From contig UQVZ01000002.1 in assembly GCA_900544675.1 (NCBI GenBank), positions 86,330 to 150,329 of the forward strand: a DNA stretch of 64,000 bases. Direction: 5' to 3'. The notes beneath the pieces are model-generated. The model ran no database searches. It was not told where the DNA came from and saw nothing but the letters and a program-made list of their open reading frames with translations. The position numbers and the translations under genes were made by a program. This DNA comes from an uncultured Bacteroides sp. (lineage in GTDB: Bacteria; Bacteroidota; Bacteroidia; Bacteroidales; Bacteroidaceae). Shown piece by piece: positions 61,324 through 64,000 of the stretch; position 1 is the stretch's first letter; each line of letters opens with the position of its first letter.

Positions 61324-63690
61324 ATGAAGACAAGACTTATCTTTACGACCCTCGCACTTGCCGCAACGGCATCGGCAGCAGCCATAGAGCCTGTTGCGCC
61401 ACGCGATACAGCCAAGGTGATTGACATCGAAGAAGTGGTGATTATCGCCACTCCCAAGGAAAATGCCCGCTTGCGGCAACAGGCCCTTGCATCGACCTCG
61501 TTCTCGCAAGCCGATATACGGAGCAACCAAATCGCCTCGGTGAAATCCATCTCGGGACTGGTGCCTAACCTTTTCATTCCCGATTACGGGTCGAAACTCA
61601 CCACCTCAGTCTATGTGAGAGGCATCGGGTCGCGCATCAACACGCCTGCCGTAGGTCTGTATGTAGACAATATCCCATTCATCGACAAATCGGCTTTCGA
61701 CTTCAACTATTCCGACATCGAGCGCATCGATGTGATGCGCGGACCTCAAGGAACGCTGTACGGACGAAACACCATGGGCGGACTGATACGTGTATTCACC
61801 AAATCGCCTTTCACCTATCAGGGAACCGATGTGCAACTCAGTGCCGCCACCTATAATAATTATAAGGTGATGCTGAAACATTACCACCGCATCTCGGAAC
61901 AGTTCGCCTTCTCGGTGGGTACCTTTTATGAACACGAAGGCGGTTTCTTTAAGAACAGCTTCAACGGGAAACGCATTGATACCTCCGACGAATTCGGCGG
62001 ACGCATCCGTGCCATCTACCTGCCCAACGAAAACCTGAAACTAGACGTGACCGCCAATTACGAATACACGCACCAGGGAGGATACCCCTATACCTATACC
62101 GGACGGACCGACGGCAAAGAGGAAGACCGGGCACAATACATTGGCCAAATATCGTATAACCATCCCTGTGGCTACAAGCGGAACTTGGTGAACGGCGGGG
62201 TGAACATCGAGCATCATGCCGCCAATTTTATCCTGAACAGCGTGACGGGATTCCAATACCTGTACGACCAAATGAACCTGGACCAGGACTTTACGGAAGC
62301 AGACATCTATACGATGATGCAAAAACAAAACTCGAAAACCTTGAGCCAGGAAATCGTGTTGAAGTCAAGACCCGGCTCGCGCTGGCAATGGACCACCGGT
62401 GTGAGCGGTTTTTATCAATGGCTGGATACGAATGCTCCTGTCACTTTCCAAGATGAAGGCATCCGCAGCCTGATAGAAGACAACATCAATGCCGGACTTT
62501 CACAGCTGCCCCCGGGCGCACCTACGCTTTCTGCTAACATCACGACCCGCCCGCTTCCGGTAACGGGACAATTCAAAACTCCGACCTTGAACGGTGCCAT
62601 CTATCACCAGTCTACTTTCAACGACCTCTTTACCGAAGGGCTTTCGCTCACCGTCGGTCTCCGACTGGATTACGAGAAGATGAAACTGGATTATGATTCC
62701 CAATGTAATATGGGATTTGATTTCGGTGTGTCAGCCCCCTTCCTTCCCCAACCTATCGTACGTTCGCTATTGGCATCGACCCAATTTATCGGCAAGGAAT
62801 CGACCGACTACCTGCAACTGCTGCCTAAATTTACCCTGCAATACGCATGGAACAAAGACAACAATGTATATGCAACAATAAGCCGGGGATACCGCTCGGG
62901 CGGATACAACATCCAGATGTTTTCCGACCTGGTACAGAACGAACTTCGCACCGCCATGATTACTGCCGTAAAGGAAGACGAAATGTTCAAGAACTTTGCC
63001 GGAATGATACCCGACTTCCCGGAATCGAACGTAAACGTATCGGATGCAACCCTCTACAAGCCTGAATATGCGTGGAACTACGAGGCAGGCACGCACCTGA
63101 CTACCCGCAACGGAAAACTACAGGCAGACTTGGCTTTCTTCTATATGGATACGCGCGACCAGCAGATTTCCCGCTTTGCCGAAACAGGCTTGGGGCGCAT
63201 CACCGTCAATGCCGGAAAGAGCCGAAGCATCGGAGGAGAAGCATCGGTGCGTGCCCAAGTGACCGAAGCCTTCAGCCTGAACGGAAGTTATGGATATACG
63301 TACGCCACATTTACCGACTACGTGGTGAGCGAAGAAGAGAACTACAACGGGCGTTACGTGCCTTTCGTGCCCAAGCATACCTTCCACATAGGCGGACAGT
63401 ACCGCTTCTCGCTGCGGAACACGACACTCTTCGACCACATCATCATAGATGCCAACTACAAGGCTGCCGGACGTATTTACTGGACTGAGCAGAACAATGC
63501 CAGCCAAGCGTTCTATGGTACGCTGGACGGACGTGTCAGCTTCAACAAGGGCAACGGACAAATCGCTCTTTGGATTGCCAATGCACTCAACAAAAAATAC
63601 CAGGCATTCTATTTCGAAAGCATGAACCGTGGCTTCGAGCAACAAGGACGCCCGATGCAGATAGGCATCGACTTGCGCTGCAACTTCTGA
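61324..63690 (+). CDS. TonB-dependent outer-membrane receptor
   Basis: This 788-residue receptor has signal MKTRLIFTTLALAATASAAA. A plug domain follows at about 45-165: EEVVIIATPKENARL (TonB-box-like), VYVRGIGSRINTPAVGLYVD and RIDVMRGPQGTLYGRNTMGG. The 22-strand barrel ends in the aromatic MQIGIDLRCNF signature. No SusD gene or carboxypeptidase-like domain is present, so it resembles iron-complex or cofactor receptors rather than SusC glycan importers. Substrate is unknown. A strong terminator follows. Confidence 0.9.
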   Translation: MKTRLIFTTLALAATASAAAIEPVAPRDTAKVIDIEEVVIIATPKENARLRQQALASTSFSQADIRSNQIASVKSISGLVPNLFIPDYGSKLTTSVYVRGIGSRINTPAVGLYVDNIPFIDKSAFDFNYSDIERIDVMRGPQGTLYGRNTMGGLIRVFTKSPFTYQGTDVQLSAATYNNYKVMLKHYHRISEQFAFSVGTFYEHEGGFFKNSFNGKRIDTSDEFGGRIRAIYLPNENLKLDVTANYEYTHQGGYPYTYTGRTDGKEEDRAQYIGQISYNHPCGYKRNLVNGGVNIEHHAANFILNSVTGFQYLYDQMNLDQDFTEADIYTMMQKQNSKTLSQEIVLKSRPGSRWQWTTGVSGFYQWLDTNAPVTFQDEGIRSLIEDNINAGLSQLPPGAPTLSANITTRPLPVTGQFKTPTLNGAIYHQSTFNDLFTEGLSLTVGLRLDYEKMKLDYDSQCNMGFDFGVSAPFLPQPIVRSLLASTQFIGKESTDYLQLLPKFTLQYAWNKDNNVYATISRGYRSGGYNIQMFSDLVQNELRTAMITAVKEDEMFKNFAGMIPDFPESNVNVSDATLYKPEYAWNYEAGTHLTTRNGKLQADLAFFYMDTRDQQISRFAETGLGRITVNAGKSRSIGGEASVRAQVTEAFSLNGSYGYTYATFTDYVVSEEENYNGRYVPFVPKHTFHIGGQYRFSLRNTTLFDHIIIDANYKAAGRIYWTEQNNASQAFYGTLDGRVSFNKGNGQIALWIANALNKKYQAFYFESMNRGFEQQGRPMQIGIDLRCNF

Positions 63691-63720
63691 AGAAAATGAA
63701 GAATGAAGAATAAGGAATGA

Positions 63721-63768
63721 AGAGTATGTTACGCCGTATTTGCAATTCGGTGTAACATACTCTTTTTA
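63721..63768 (+). terminator. Terminator after the TonB-dependent receptor
   Basis: GAGTATGTTAC and GTAACATACTC form an 11-bp stem with inner GCCG/CGGT pairs, followed by TTTTT. Its 29-base core at 63728-63756 matches the hairpin repeat at 43341-43369. Confidence 0.85.
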
Positions 63769-63795
63769 TACACCGACATTATCTCCTTAATAAAC

Positions 63796-63856
63796 AAGAT
63801 TAATAATCTTATAGCTGGAAGATTAATAATCTTACAGGCGGAAGATTAATAATCTT
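63796..63856. repeat. Three-unit palindromic array, period 23 bp, reverse of the 29.6-kb copy
   Basis: AAGATTAATAATCTT occurs at 63796-63810, 63819-63833 and 63842-63856, with spacers ATAGCTGG and ACAGGCGG. It is the reverse complement of the unit at 29636-29696, with equal spacing and copy number. The remaining bases to the window end hold no recognised gene. Confidence 0.9.
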
Positions 63857-64000
63857 ATCGCAAACGAAGCTATATTGCATGCTTTACGATAGCTTTTATA
63901 CACCCTCTTTCTTCTGCCTCTACCAACAAATAGGTATTGAATCAAGGGGACTTCTATAAATTAAATCCCTGATTATAAGTTGCATAAGCGGATAAAATGC

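Overview
The window looks like chromosome from a gut-type member of the Bacteroidales (Bacteroides, Phocaeicola or a close relative). The reasons are the repeated TAnnTTTG -7 promoter element, the DUF3575/DUF3868/Mfa1/Mfa2 fimbrial operon, a NigD-like lipoprotein, OstA-like and tandem PpiC-type envelope proteins, and Bacteroidales families such as DUF6769 and DUF6140. Species cannot be assigned from the sequence alone. No IS element, prophage, CRISPR array or rRNA operon was seen.

Layout. 0.2-6.2 kb: a HAD phosphatase, then an accessory stretch on the minus strand (AlbA_2/HATPase regulator with a 12-bp minisatellite, a possible HNH remnant, small unknown genes, and a WYL regulator overlapping a DEDDh exonuclease). 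6.2-8.3 kb: an orphan NtrC-type sigma-54 activator, followed by an apparent sigma-54 promoter, an upstream dyad and a terminator with no gene between them. 8.3-12.5 kb: an RluA-type pseudouridine synthase, fabG and a TetR regulator, a RelE/ParE-type toxin-antitoxin pair, two tandem initiator tRNA genes, and cysteine synthase. 12.5-21.5 kb: a minus-strand run guaB, three PpiC/SurA-like chaperones, an OstA-like protein and mutL. 21.5-27.2 kb: an orphan FecE-like ATPase, gapA, guaA and pfkA. 27.3-37.4 kb: small accessory genes (nitrous-oxide-stimulated-promoter family, DUF4160/DUF2442 pair, NigD-like lipoprotein, a membrane/cytidylate-kinase fusion), a metallo-beta-lactamase-fold lipoprotein, a zinc-ribbon membrane protein, a U32 peptidase, metA, a RhuM-phospholipase-D fusion and a frameshifted lipoprotein remnant. 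37.7-45.2 kb: a CusABC/Czc-type metal efflux operon with a DUF6769 protein and a CorC-type CBS membrane protein. 45.4-53.7 kb: a six-gene Mfa1-type fimbrial operon. 54-63.7 kb: an AAA-ATPase/PDDEXK protein, radA, a GxxExxY gene enclosed in inverted repeats, a COG2509 FAD protein, a LuxR-type regulator without a visible receiver aspartate, a secreted esterase and a TonB-dependent receptor.

Most notable candidate: the 7.9-8.3 kb intergenic region has a near-perfect -24/-12 promoter (TGGCACAACATTTGCT). An 8-bp-arm dyad lies about 108 bp upstream of it, where sigma-54 activators normally bind. A strong intrinsic terminator lies about 200 nt downstream, with no credible ORF in between. It sits right behind the gene for a sigma-54 activator that has no partner kinase nearby. 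The simplest reading is a sigma-54-dependent small RNA controlled by its neighbour. The second theme is several dispersed palindromic repeat families. One supplies the last codons of three genes and brackets the GxxExxY gene; another appears as two three-unit 23-bp-period arrays in opposite orientation about 34 kb apart.

Many start codons were chosen because a TAnnTTTG box lies inside or just after the longer open frame, which makes the upstream ATG unlikely to be transcribed.
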